A stretch of DNA of 64,000 bases from Skeletonema marinoi (lineage: Eukaryota > Bacillariophyta > Thalassiosirophyceae > Thalassiosirales > Thalassiosiraceae), in contig CM060485.1 in the NCBI GenBank assembly GCA_030544225.1, positions 4,774,001-4,838,000 on the forward strand. The letters are read 5' to 3'. Positions 42,456-53,500 of the stretch are shown here, piece after piece (positions within the stretch are counted from its first letter, which is position 1; each line of letters begins with the position of its first letter). A program made the translations under genes and the position numbers. A model generated the notes under the pieces. That model was not told the DNA's origin, ran no database searches, and saw only the letters and a program-made list of their open reading frames with translations.

Positions 42456-44198
42456 TTACTTGCTATAAAACAAACAAGATTTTGGGCATTTCTTCAAGCC
42501 ACATCCCTGGCACTTCCCTGATGCAGATTTGGTAGATTTCTTTTGCTGTTCTTTCTTTAACATGGCCTGCTTCTTCTTCTTCTCTTCCTCCTCCAACGCA
42601 AGTTTCTCCAGCAGCCGTTGCGCTTCCATTGCTTCTTTGAACTGTCTACGCTCTTCTTCTTCCTTCTTACGTTGCTCTTCTTCTGCTCTCCTTTCATCTT
42701 CAAGAGCATCTTCAATCCTTTTCTGCTCCGCCTCGGCTTGATCTGCTTCCGCCTGCATGATCGATTTCATAGCATCCTCTACGTCAGCATGCCCCAAAGC
42801 TCTTGTCAAAGATTGCAGTGCACTCAATGCAACATCTCTGATATCTTCAAACTGCACATTCTCTACAACCTTTTTCAGTTCTGGAACCAACAGTGGCCCA
42901 AACGGTGCGACTGCGTTGGGAGAATCAACTAACCGGGACATGTTTTCAATGACAACACAGCAAGAACGCTTTCTCACAGCATTCTTCTCTTTCAGACCAC
43001 GGCTAAGAATGGGGCAAAGAATAGCCAGTGTAGATGAGTCAACTGTAGCTACAAATGTGGTAGCCATGAGCTCCTCCACAGCTTTGTATGTATCAGAAGG
43101 CTTGGAGATTGCATTCACAACAGCTGGGATAGCAGGCGAAACATCCGGATTCTCATTTGTCTGACATACTGCCAACAGAGTTTGATTTGCTGATTTTGTA
43201 ACTTGCGGTTTAGTGTCCCATACCTGAGCAGTAACTGTAGGAATGATCTTCGGCAATAGTCGTGAAACCTGTTGAGGAGCACGCTCTGCCACTTGAGTCA
43301 ATCTATCCAATGCAGCTGACTTTACCCTCCACTCTGGACTGTGTAGTGCCTCAAAAATAACAGGAACAATAAGCCGGGAAGCTGCCAATGGATTGGCCAA
43401 AGATACAATTGCAACAGATGCATCTTCTGCTGCCTCTCGGATAGATGAAGAGCTCGAACCACACTCATCAAGTGCTGCAGCAAGCATTGGCACAACATAT
43501 GGTTCTACTGATTTCATTCCCAACTCACAAAGCGCACGTAGCAATAGCAAAGCTCCCTCTCTTGCATTTGATGGCGTTGTCTTTCCGCGCTTAGAATCTG
43601 TACCAATCGTGGAGGTTCCAATAGACATATTGGATGGAAAGTCATCAGTGACTCCTGTGCTATCCATGCTTGCGAGACTAACCGCAGAAGCAATCTTCCT
43701 CATACCGCCACCAGGATTGATTCCAGCACCTGGGCCATTTCCAAAAACTGCACCGATTCCTAGCGGAAGCAATGTCTTTTCAATTTCTGCCAAAACTCCA
43801 AAACGTTTCAATACTACGACAGCTCCCAACTCTTTGACTAGGATCGCAATATCAGCTGCAGCAGCACCACGAGATTGCGTCGTTGACGCGGTGTGTGGTT
43901 TAGCGATGCCCTCGTGAAACGTGGCACGTTCTCCCAAACAATGAGGAAGGAACTCATTTAAAGTCCGGTCCTTCTGCTGCGCTTCATCTAAGGATAAGAA
44001 TTTGGACAATGTATCTGGGTGGTTCAATTCACTTCCTTTCAGTTTGGGTGCAACAGAGCCACGCCTTTGTAATGATTTTGAAGCAGATGACTTCTTCGAC
44101 GAAATCTTGGAAGAAGCAATCTTGGAAGAAGCAATCTTGGAGGCTGGCTTCTTCTTGATGCCCACCTTGTGGGTGGTAGAGGCACTAATGGAAGCCAT
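42456..44198 (-). CDS. eEF3-like HEAT-repeat protein without ABC cassettes
   Basis: This 580-residue protein starts at ATG 44198 (a TTG extension to 44270 was rejected). The N-terminal part is Lys/Ser-rich (KIASSKIASSKISSKKSSAS). Residues about 170 to 450 are HEAT repeats that resemble the N-terminal domain of elongation factor 3: WRVKSAALDRLTQVAERAPQ, LLPKIIPTVTAQVWDTKPQV, VEELMATTFVATVDSSTLAI, LCPILSRGLKEKNAVRKRSC, VVIENMSRLVDSPNAVAPFG and PLLVPELKKV. No Walker motifs follow. Instead there is a long charged coiled coil (EAEQKRIEDALEDERRAEEE) and a Cys-rich tail (CQGCGLKKCPKSCLFYSK). It could bind ribosomes or act in Gcn1-like signalling, which uses the same HEAT type. That function is inferred. 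Confidence 0.75.
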   Translation of the reverse strand: MASISASTTHKVGIKKKPASKIASSKIASSKISSKKSSASKSLQRRGSVAPKLKGSELNHPDTLSKFLSLDEAQQKDRTLNEFLPHCLGERATFHEGIAKPHTASTTQSRGAAAADIAILVKELGAVVVLKRFGVLAEIEKTLLPLGIGAVFGNGPGAGINPGGGMRKIASAVSLASMDSTGVTDDFPSNMSIGTSTIGTDSKRGKTTPSNAREGALLLLRALCELGMKSVEPYVVPMLAAALDECGSSSSSIREAAEDASVAIVSLANPLAASRLIVPVIFEALHSPEWRVKSAALDRLTQVAERAPQQVSRLLPKIIPTVTAQVWDTKPQVTKSANQTLLAVCQTNENPDVSPAIPAVVNAISKPSDTYKAVEELMATTFVATVDSSTLAILCPILSRGLKEKNAVRKRSCCVVIENMSRLVDSPNAVAPFGPLLVPELKKVVENVQFEDIRDVALSALQSLTRALGHADVEDAMKSIMQAEADQAEAEQKRIEDALEDERRAEEEQRKKEEEERRQFKEAMEAQRLLEKLALEEEEKKKKQAMLKKEQQKKSTKSASGKCQGCGLKKCPKSCLFYSK

Positions 44199-45093
44199 GT
44201 TAGATTTTAGCGTTATGGTACTTACAATAGCAGCAGGAGCTTCCAGCTTTGCTCCGCTGTTTGGTTGCAAAAAGAAGTTTTTTGGTGGTCGTGCGTCAAA
44301 GTGCGTCTTCGATTCATAACGTGTTGCGCAAATTGGGCGGTTGGGGGGCAGACGGAAGGAGCCCCTCTCCCCTCTCGTCTCTCGTCTCCCTTATTTTAGA
44401 ATTGGAGCTGAATCAGTAGAGAAAGCGAAGGAGACTAACTTAAACCAGGAGGGGCCCGGGCTGTGGGAGCTCTGTCCGAGTCAAGTCATCAATCAAAATG
44501 GGATTCTTATGTTATGCAATCATTTGTAAACAAAAGTGAGTGTCGGGTCCGCACCTGAATACACCTCCAGTAGTGAACGTGACTGGATGTCCAGTTCCGA
44601 GAACTCATCACGTACATGCATTTGCATAGTTAGGTCGTAGCCAGAGAGAGACCAGTCATTCCTGGTTCGACTTAGTCAGGGAGATGACTCTATACAAACA
44701 TGCATATCAATGTCGAAGGGTAACGTAGTAAGTAGGCACCAAGGGAGGGTGGGTGGGAGAAAAAGAAACCTCTCTGCACTTCAACTTCAATTCAAAGCAG
44801 CAACCAATAGATTTGGCCCAGCAATCGCATATAGTTATGGGTTAAAGCTCTCACAACGTATTCTTCAGCGTTCGGGTCTTCATCCGCTATCTCAAAGCAA
44901 CCCAAACTCCAAACGAGTTCATACAATACTTGCTTGCGCAATCCGGAACACTAAAGTCGCCTAGAAGTTTTGTCCGTCAGTGCTTCCTCCGAAAAGAGCT
45001 CCAGAAGAGTGCGAGTAAGAATCCCGATTGTTGTAGACTTTTTTCTTCCTCACTCCCCAGGCACGATTGTCACCACGCAAAGGCACGAGGGCG
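44199..45093. other. Transition from gene-rich to satellite DNA, with a G-quadruplex motif
   Basis: About 0.9 kb upstream of the eEF3-like gene. It contains GGGAGGGTGGGTGGG at 44743-44757, followed by agaaaaagaaacc. Short frames (44710, 44930) look accidental. The first satellite-like words begin at about 45094. Confidence 0.5.
44743..44757 (+). other. G-quadruplex motif
   Basis: GGGAGGGTGGGTGGG has four G-triplets with one-base loops, the pattern of the most stable parallel G-quadruplexes. The same motif followed by agaaaaa occurs at 57418 and 63337, next to the long-repeat family. Confidence 0.8.
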
Positions 45094-45970
45094 TAGTATG
45101 GAAGCATCTTTTGCGCGGCTCAAGCTCTTGTTGGTCATAGCGGCGTCGTCACAACGTCGTAGGTGACCTCTGATGAGGCCCACTTCAGCTACGTGGGTAT
45201 CTCATTTGACAGCCATATCGTATCTCACGCTGTGACTATGGCAATCAATCGCTTCTAGTGACCCATTATAGTTGTCCATGATAGTATGGAAGCATCTTTT
45301 GCGCGGCTCAAGCTCTTGTTGGTCATATCCACGTCGTAGGTGACCTGATGAGGCCCACTTCGGGTACGTGGGTATCTCATTTGACAGCCATATCGTATCT
45401 CACGCTGTGACTATGGCAATCAATCGCTTCTAGTGACCCATTATAGTTGTCCATGATAGTATGGAAGCATCTTTTGCGCGGCTCAAGCTCTTGTTGGTCA
45501 TATCCACGTCGTCACAACGTCGTAGGTGACCTGATGAGGCCCACTTCAGCTACGTGGGTATCTCAATTGACAGCCATATCGTATCTCACGCTGTGACTAT
45601 GGCAATCAATCGCTTCTAGTGACCCATTATAGTTGGCCATGATAGTATGGAAGCATCTTTTGCGCGGCTCAAGCTCTTGTTGGTCATATCCACGTCGTCA
45701 CAACGTCGTAGGTGACCTGATGAGGCCCACTTCGGGTACGTGGGTATCTCATTTGACAGCCATATCGTATCTCACGCTGTGACTATGGCAATCAACAGCT
45801 TCTAGTGACCCATTATTGTTGTCCATGATAGTATGGAAGCATCATTTGCGCGGCTCAAGCTCTTGTTGGTCATATCCACGTCGTAGGTGACCTGATGAGG
45901 CCCACTTCGGGTACGTGGGTATCTCATTTGACAGCCATATCGTATCTCACGATGTGACTATGGCAATCAC
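45094..45970 (+). repeat. Satellite array, left block before the LINE
   Basis: Five units of about 174-190 bp, marked by gacctgatgagg (gacctctgatgagg in the first) near 45165, 45339, 45526, 45716 and 45890. These units have the cccacttcgggtacgtggg variant of the hairpin and ggaagcatcttttgcgcggc, so they form a subfamily distinct from the block after the LINE. The array is broken in its last unit by the LINE. Confidence 0.9.
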
Positions 45971-47556
45971 AGGCTGGCCGAGGTGTCACACAGGGCGGCC
46001 CCCTGTCTCCTAAGATCTTCAACGTCATGGTAGATGCGATCGTCCGGGAATGGCTTCGTCAGGTGTTGGGAGAGGAGTATTTGTTGCCGGCGGTAGAAAT
46101 TGATGGGATTGTCAGGCTTTTCACTGCCTTGTTTTATGCGGATGATGGCTATATAGCCTCAACCGACGCAGGACTGCTGCAGCGGTCGGTGGATGTTCTT
46201 ACTGCTTTATTTGATCGGGTTGGCCTCAAGACTAACGTGGCAAAAACGAAAGTTATGACATGTGTGGATGCGAGGATTAGGGTTCGGCAATCCGATGAGG
46301 TGTACTACAACGCACGTCATGGTTTCAGGTCTGCAAAGGAATGGAGACGACGGCGAGTGGAATGCGATAAATGTGGTCTGAATCTGTCTGCGGCCTCACT
46401 GAACAAGCATTTGGAGATACAACACGGTGTCTTTCGGTCAAGGGTGTTGAATCGGGACTTTCTGTTGGAAGATAGGGAGCCCGAGACATTCACTGCACAT
46501 GCTAGCATGGGTCGAAAGTTTTTCTGCCCGGTGCCAGCGTGCCAGGACGCCACTGATTCGTATGCCACGCCGTGGGCTCTTCGTCGGCACTTCCGTGATC
46601 GTCACCCGAGGGATTTTGTGGACGTCGGGGAGCTTGGAAACCTTCCGAAGTGTCAGCTATGCAATATGCAGGCTGACCCTCGGAGGGCTGCCAGTCATGA
46701 GAAAAGAAAGTTCTGTCGGGAGGGGAGGGAAAGGATTGTGCAAACTAATGCGGCCATTGCGAACCAACGGGCTCTCGAAGTAGGTTTTACAGCGTATGGA
46801 GAGGATCTGGAACGGGTGGAGGTGTTTAAGTATCTCGGTCGGCTCATGTCGATGGATGATACCGACACGCAGGCGATTCGGGATAATCTATCCAAGGCAC
46901 GTCAGGTGTGGAAGAGATTACACCGGCTCTTGCGTGGGGAAAACATGACCCCCAGGGTTTGCGGTATGTTCTTTAAGGCGGTTGTACAGGCAGTGTTATT
47001 GTATGGGAGTGAGACTTGGGTGTTGACTGAATCGGCGATGAGGTGTCTGGAAGGCTTCTATTATCGAGCTGCCTGCCGTATGGCTAGGGAGAATCGACCT
47101 AAGAAGAACAGCCAGACTGGAGAGTGGACGTATCCAGCGCGGAAGGATGTTTTTGAAGAGGTTGGGTTGTACACTTTGACGGAATACATTGATAGGAGGA
47201 GGAAGACTATTGGGACTTACATTAGCACGGATCGCTCGATCTTCGATCTTTGTAGGAATGGTGAGAGACGACGCGGTACCAACTCCCGCCGGTGGTGGTG
47301 GGATCAGCTGATTATTGCGGACTTGGAGAGGGAAGAGGATGCCTCTTCTGTTGTATCTGAGAACGCGTCTGAGGTGGGATCGCAGTCGTCTATTGAGGAC
47401 AGTGCATAAAAGGGTTGGCTAGTTGGATCTTACGTGTGGGGTTTAGCATAGTCATTTATTTCTATAACAGCAAGCGCCTAGGGGTTGCACGAACACTGCC
47501 CGAGAACTTGTAAGTTCATTCGTTGGGAAAGACGTGTAATGCCCGGAGGCCAAGTT
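45971..47556 (+). mobile_element. 5'-truncated non-LTR retrotransposon (LINE) inserted in the satellite
   Basis: Satellite sequence stops at tatggcaatca and resumes at 47557 with aatcaatcgcttctag, the next bases of the same unit, so aatca is a likely 5-bp target duplication. The inserted DNA begins inside reverse transcriptase motif B (in frame RGVTQGGPLSPKIFN) and continues to a complete 3' end with a 150-bp 3' UTR. Loss of the 5' part is typical of target-primed reverse transcription. There is no obvious poly-A tail; the 3' end is ggaggccaagttacac. Confidence 0.88.
45972..47409 (+). CDS. LINE reverse transcriptase C-terminal part with zinc fingers (partial)
   Basis: The frame is open from the insertion point to a stop at 47409; the first ATG is 46027, giving 460 residues. 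Motif B (TQGGPLSPKIFN) precedes it and motif C is LFYADDGYIA (YADD at residues 37-40), so only the palm end and thumb are left. Three Cys/His fingers follow: CDKCGLN to KHLEIQH (113-133), CPVPACQ to RRHFRDRH (167-193), and CQLCNM to HEKRKFC (209-230). The end has FKYLGRLMSMDDTDTQAIRD and LLYGSETWVLT, typical LINE connection motifs, and a WWWDQ stretch. Motif A and any endonuclease are absent, so this copy cannot move by itself. Absence of stops suggests it is fairly young. Confidence 0.85.
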
Positions 47557-50500
47557 ACACACAATCAATCGCTTCTAGCGACCCATTATAGTTGGACATG
47601 ATAGTAAGGAAGCATCTTTTGCATGGCTCAAGCTCTTGTTGGTCATATCGGCGTCGTCACAACGTCGTTGGTGACCTGATGAGGCACACTTCGGGTACGT
47701 GGGTATCTCATTTGACAGCCATATCGTATCTCACGCTGTGAATATGACAATCAACAGCTTCTAGCGACCCATTAAAGTTGGCCATGATAGTATAGAAGCA
47801 TCTTTTTCATGGCTCAAGCATTGCTTGGGTGTAACGGCGTCGCTACAACGTCGTTGATGACCTGATGAGGCATCTGAGACGGCTGCCAGGTCGACTCTCT
47901 AGCACCATATCGTATCTCACGCTGTGAATATGACAATCAACAGCTTCTAGCGACCCATTAAAGTTGACCATGCTAGTATAGAAGCATCTTTTTCATGGCT
48001 CAAGCATTGTTTGGGTGTAACGGCGTCGCTACAACGTCGTTGGTGACCTGATGAGGTCCAATTTGGGGACGGCCGGGAGCAACTCTCTAGCACCATATCG
48101 TATCTCACGCTGTGAATATGACAATCAACAGCTTCTAGCGACCCATTAAAGTTGGCCATGATAGTATAGAAGCATCTTTTTCATGGCTCAAGCATTGCTT
48201 GGGTGTAACGGCGTCGCTACAACGTCGTTGATGACCTGATGAGGCATCTGAGACGGCCGCCAGGTCGACTCTCTAGCACCATATCGTATCTCACGCTGTG
48301 AATATGACAATCAACAGCTTCTAGCGACCCATTAAAGTTGGCCATGATAGTATAGAAGCATCTTTTTCATGGCTCAAGCCTTGCTTGGGTGTAACGGCGT
48401 CGCTACAACGTCGTTGGTGACCTGATGAGGTCCAATTTAGGGACGGCCGGGAGCAACTCTCTAGCACCATATCGTATCTCACGCTGTGAATATGACAATC
48501 AACAGCTTCTAGCGACCCATTAAAGTTGGCCATGCTAGTATAGAAGCATCTTTTTCATGGCTCAAGCATTGTTTGGGTGTAACGGCGTCGCTACAACGTC
48601 GTTGGTGACCTGATGAGGTCCAATTTAGGGACGGCCGGGAACAACTCTCTAGCACCATATCGTATCTCACGCTGTGAATATGACAATCAACAGCTTCTAG
48701 CAACCCATTAAAGTTGGCCATGATAGTATAGAAGCATCTTTTTCATGGCTCAAGCATTGCTTGGGTGTAACGGCGTCGCTACAACGTCGTTGGTGACCTG
48801 ATGAGGTCAATTTAGGGACGGCCGGGAGCAACTCTCTAGCACCATATCGTATCTCACGCTGTGAATATGACAATCAACAGCTTCTAGCGACCCATTAAAG
48901 TTGGCCATGATAGTATAGAAGCATCTTTTTCATGGCTCAAGCATTGCTTGGGTGTAACGGCGTCGCTACAACGTCGTTGGTGACCTGATGAGGCATCTGA
49001 GACGGCCGGGAGCGACTCTCTAGCACCATATCGTATCTCACGCTGTGAATATGACAATCAACAGCTTCTAGCGACCCATTAAAGTTGGCCATGCTAGTAT
49101 AGAAGCATCTTTTTCATGGCTCAAGCATTGTTTGGGTGTAACGGCGTCGCTACAACGTCGTTGGTGACCTGATGAGGCATCTGAGACGGCCGGGAGCGAC
49201 TCTCTAGCACCATATCGTATCTCACGCTGTGAATATGACAATCAACAGCTTCTAGCGACCCATTAAAGTTGGCCATGCTAGTATAGAAGCATCTTTTTCA
49301 TGGCTCAAGCATTGTTTGGGTGTAACGGCGTCGCTACAACGTCGTTGGTGACCTGATGAGGCATCTGAGACGGCCGGGAGCGACTCTCTAGCACCATATC
49401 GTATCTCACGCTGTGAATATGACAATCAACAGCTTCTAGCGACCCATTAAAGTTGGCCATGATAGTATAGAAGCATCTTTTTCATGGCTCAAGCATTGCT
49501 TGGGTGTAACGGCGTCGCTATAACGTCGTTGGTGACCTGATGAGGTCCAATTTAGGGACGGCAGGGAGCGACTCTCTAGCACCATATCGTATCTCACGCT
49601 GTGAATATGACAATCAACAGCTTCTAGCGACCCATTAAAGTTGGCCATGCTAGTACAGAAGCATCTTTTTCATGGCTCAAGCATTGTTTGGGTGTAACGG
49701 CGTCGCTACAACGTCGTTGGTGACCTGATGAGGCATCTGAGACGGCCGGGAGCGACTCTCTAGCACCATATCGTATCTCACGCTGTGAATATGACAATCA
49801 ACAGCTTCTAGCGACCCATTAAAGTTGGCCATGATAGTATAGAAGCATCTTTTTCATGGCTCAAGCATTGTTTGGGTGTAACGGCGTCGCTACAACGTCG
49901 TTGGTGACCTGATGAGGTCCAATTTAGGGACGGCCGGGAGCAACTCTCTAGCACCATATCGTATCTCACGCTGTGAATATGTCAATCAACAGCTTCTAGC
50001 GACCCATTAAAGTTGGCCATGCTAGTATAGAAGCATCTTTTTCATGGCTCAAGCATTGTTTGGGTGTAACGGCGTCGCTACAACGTCGTTGGTGACCTGA
50101 TGAGGCATCTGAGACGGCCGGGAGCGACTCTCTAGCACCATATCGTATCTCACGCTGTGAATATGACAATCAACAGCTTCTAGCGACCCATTAAAGTTGG
50201 CCATGATAGTATAGAAGCATCTTTTTCATGGCTCAAGCATTGCTTGGGTGTAACGGCGTCGCTACAACGTCGTTGGTGACCTGATGAGGCATCTGAGACG
50301 GCCGGGAGCGACTCTCTAGCACCATATCGTATCTCACGCTGTGAATATGACAATCAACAGCTTCTAGCGACCCATTAAAGTTGGCCATGCTAGTATAGAA
50401 GCATCTTTTTCATGGCTCAAGCATTGTTTGGGTGTAACGGCGTCGCTACAACGTCGTTGGTGACCTGATGAGGCATCTGAGACGGCCGGGAGCGACTCTC

Positions 50501-53500
50501 TAGCACCATATCGTATCTCACGCTGTGAATATGACAATCAACAGCTTCTAGCGACCCATTAAAGTTGGCCATGCTAGTATAGAAGCATCTTTTTCATGGC
50601 TCAAGCATTGTTTGGGTGTAACGGCGTCGCTACAACGTCGTTGGTGACCTGATGAGGCATCTGAGACGGCCGGGAGCGACTCTCTAGCACCATATCGTAT
50701 CTCACGCTGTGAATATGACAATCAACAGCTTCTAGCGACCCATTAAAGTTGGCCATGATAGTATAGAAGCATCTTTTTCATGGCTCAAGCATTGCTTGGG
50801 TGTAACGGCGTCGCTATAACGTCGTTGGTGACCTGATGAGGTCCAATTTAGGGACGGCAGGGAGCGACTCTCTAGCACCATATCGTATCTCACGCTGTGA
50901 ATATGACAATCAACAGCTTCTAGCGACCCATTAAAGTTGGCCATGCTAGTACAGAAGCATCTTTTTCATGGCTCAAGCATTGTTTGGGTGTAACGGCGTC
51001 GCTACAACGTCGTTGGTGACCTGATGAGGCATCTGAGACGGCCGGGAGCGACTCTCTAGCACCATATCGTATCTCACGCTGTGAATATGACAATCAACAG
51101 CTTCTAGCGACCCATTAAAGTTGGCCATGATAGTATAGAAGCATCTTTTTCATGGCTCAAGCATTGTTTGGGTGTAACGGCGTCGCTACAACGTCGTTGG
51201 TGACCTGATGAGGTCCAATTTAGGGACGGCCGGGAGCAACTCTCTAGCACCATATCGTATCTCACGCTGTGAATATGTCAATCAACAGCTTCTAGCGACC
51301 CATTAAAGTTGGCCATGCTAGTATAGAAGCATCTTTTTCATGGCTCAAGCATTGTTTGGGTGTAACGGCGTCGCTACAACGTCGTTGGTGACCTGATGAG
51401 GCATCTGAGACGGCCGGGAGCGACTCTCTAGCACCATATCGTATCTCACGCTGTGAATATGACAATCAACAGCTTCTAGCGACCCATTAAAGTTGGCCAT
51501 GATAGTATAGAAGCATCTTTTTCATGGCTCAAGCATTGCTTGGGTGTAACGGCGTCGCTACAACGTCGTTGGTGACCTGATGAGGCATCTGAGACGGCCG
51601 GGAGCGACTCTCTAGCACCATATCGTATCTCACGCTGTGAATATGACAATCAACAGCTTCTAGCGACCCATTAAAGTTGGCCATGATAGTATAGAAGCAT
51701 CTTTTTCATGGCTCAAGCATTGCTTGGGTGTAACGGCGTCGCCGTCGCTATAACGTCGTTGGTGACCTGATGAGGTCAATTTGGGGACGGCCGGGAGCAA
51801 CTCTCTAGCACCATATCGTATCTCACGCTGTGAATATGACAATCAACAGCTTCTAGCGACCCATTAAAGTTGGCCATGATAGTATAGAAGCATCTTTTTC
51901 ATGGCTCAAGCATTGCTTGGGTGTAACGGCGTCGCTACAACGTCGTTGATGACCTGATGAGGCATCTGAGACGGCCGCCAGGTCGACTCTCTAGCACCAT
52001 ATCGTATCTCACGCTGTGAATATGACAATCAACAGCTTCTACCATAGCGACCCATTAAAGTTGGCCATGATAGTATAGAAGCATCTTTTTCATGGCTCAA
52101 GCATTGTTTGGGTGTAACGGCGTCGCTACAACGTCGTTGGTGACCTGATGAGGTCCAATTTGGGGACGGCTGGGAGCAACTCTCTAGCACCATATCGTAT
52201 CTCACGCTGTGAATATGACAATCAACAGCTTCTAGCGACCCATTAAAGTTGGCCATGCTAGTATAGAAGCATCTTTTTCATGGCTCAAGCATTGCTTGGG
52301 TGTAACGGCGTCGCTACAACGTCGTTGGTGACCTGATGAGGCATCTGAGACGGCCGGGAGCGACTCTCTAGCACCATATCGTATCTCACGCTGTGAATAT
52401 GACAATCAACAGCTTCTAGCGACCCATTAAAGTTGGCCATGCTAGTATAGAAGCATCTTTTTCATGGCTCAAGCATTGTTTGGGTGTAACGGCGTCGCTA
52501 CAACGTCGTTGGTGACCTGATGAGGCATCTGAGACGGCCGGGAGCGATTCTCTAGCACCATATCGTATCTCACGCTGTGAATATGACAATCAACAGCTTC
52601 TAGCGACCCATTAAAGTTGGCCATGCTAGTATAGAAGCATCTTTTTCATGGCTCAAGCATTGTTTGGGTGTAACGGCGTCGCTACAACGTCGTTGGTGAC
52701 CTGATGAGGCATCTGAGACGGCCGGGAGCGACTCTCTAGCACCATATCGTATCTCACGCTGTGAATATGACAATCAACAGCTTCTAGCGACCCATTAAAG
52801 TTGGCCATGCTAGTATAGAAGCATCTTTTTCATGGCTCAAGCATTGCTTGGGTGTAACGGCGTCGCTATAACGTCGTTGGTGACCTGATGAGGTCCAATT
52901 TAGGGACGGCCGGGAGCAACTCTCTAGCACCATATCGTATCTCACGCTGTGAATATGTCAATCAACAGCTTCTAGCGACCCATTAAAGTTGGCCATGATA
53001 GTATAGAAGCATCTTTTTCATGGCTCAAGCATTGTTTGGGTGTAACGGCGTCGCTACAACGTCGTTGGTGACCTGATGAGGCATCTGAGACGGCCGGGAG
53101 CGACTCTCTAGCACCATATCGTATCTCACGCTGTGAATATGACAATCAACAGCTTCTAGCGACCCATTAAAGTTGGCCATGCTAGTATAGAAGCATCTTT
53201 TTCATGGCTCAAGCATTGTTTGGGTGTAACGGCGTCGCTACAACGTCGTTGGTGACCTGATGAGGCATCTGAGACGGCCGGGAGCGACTCTCTAGCACCA
53301 TATCGTATCTCACGCTGTGAATATGACAATCAACAGCTTCTAGCGACCCATTAAAGTTGGCCATGATAGTATAGAAGCATCTTTTTCATGGCTCAAGCAT
53401 TGCTTGGGTGTAACGGCGTCGCTATAACGTCGTTGGTGACCTGATGAGGTCCAATTTAGGGACGGCAGGGAGCGACTCTCTAGCACCATATCGTATCTCA

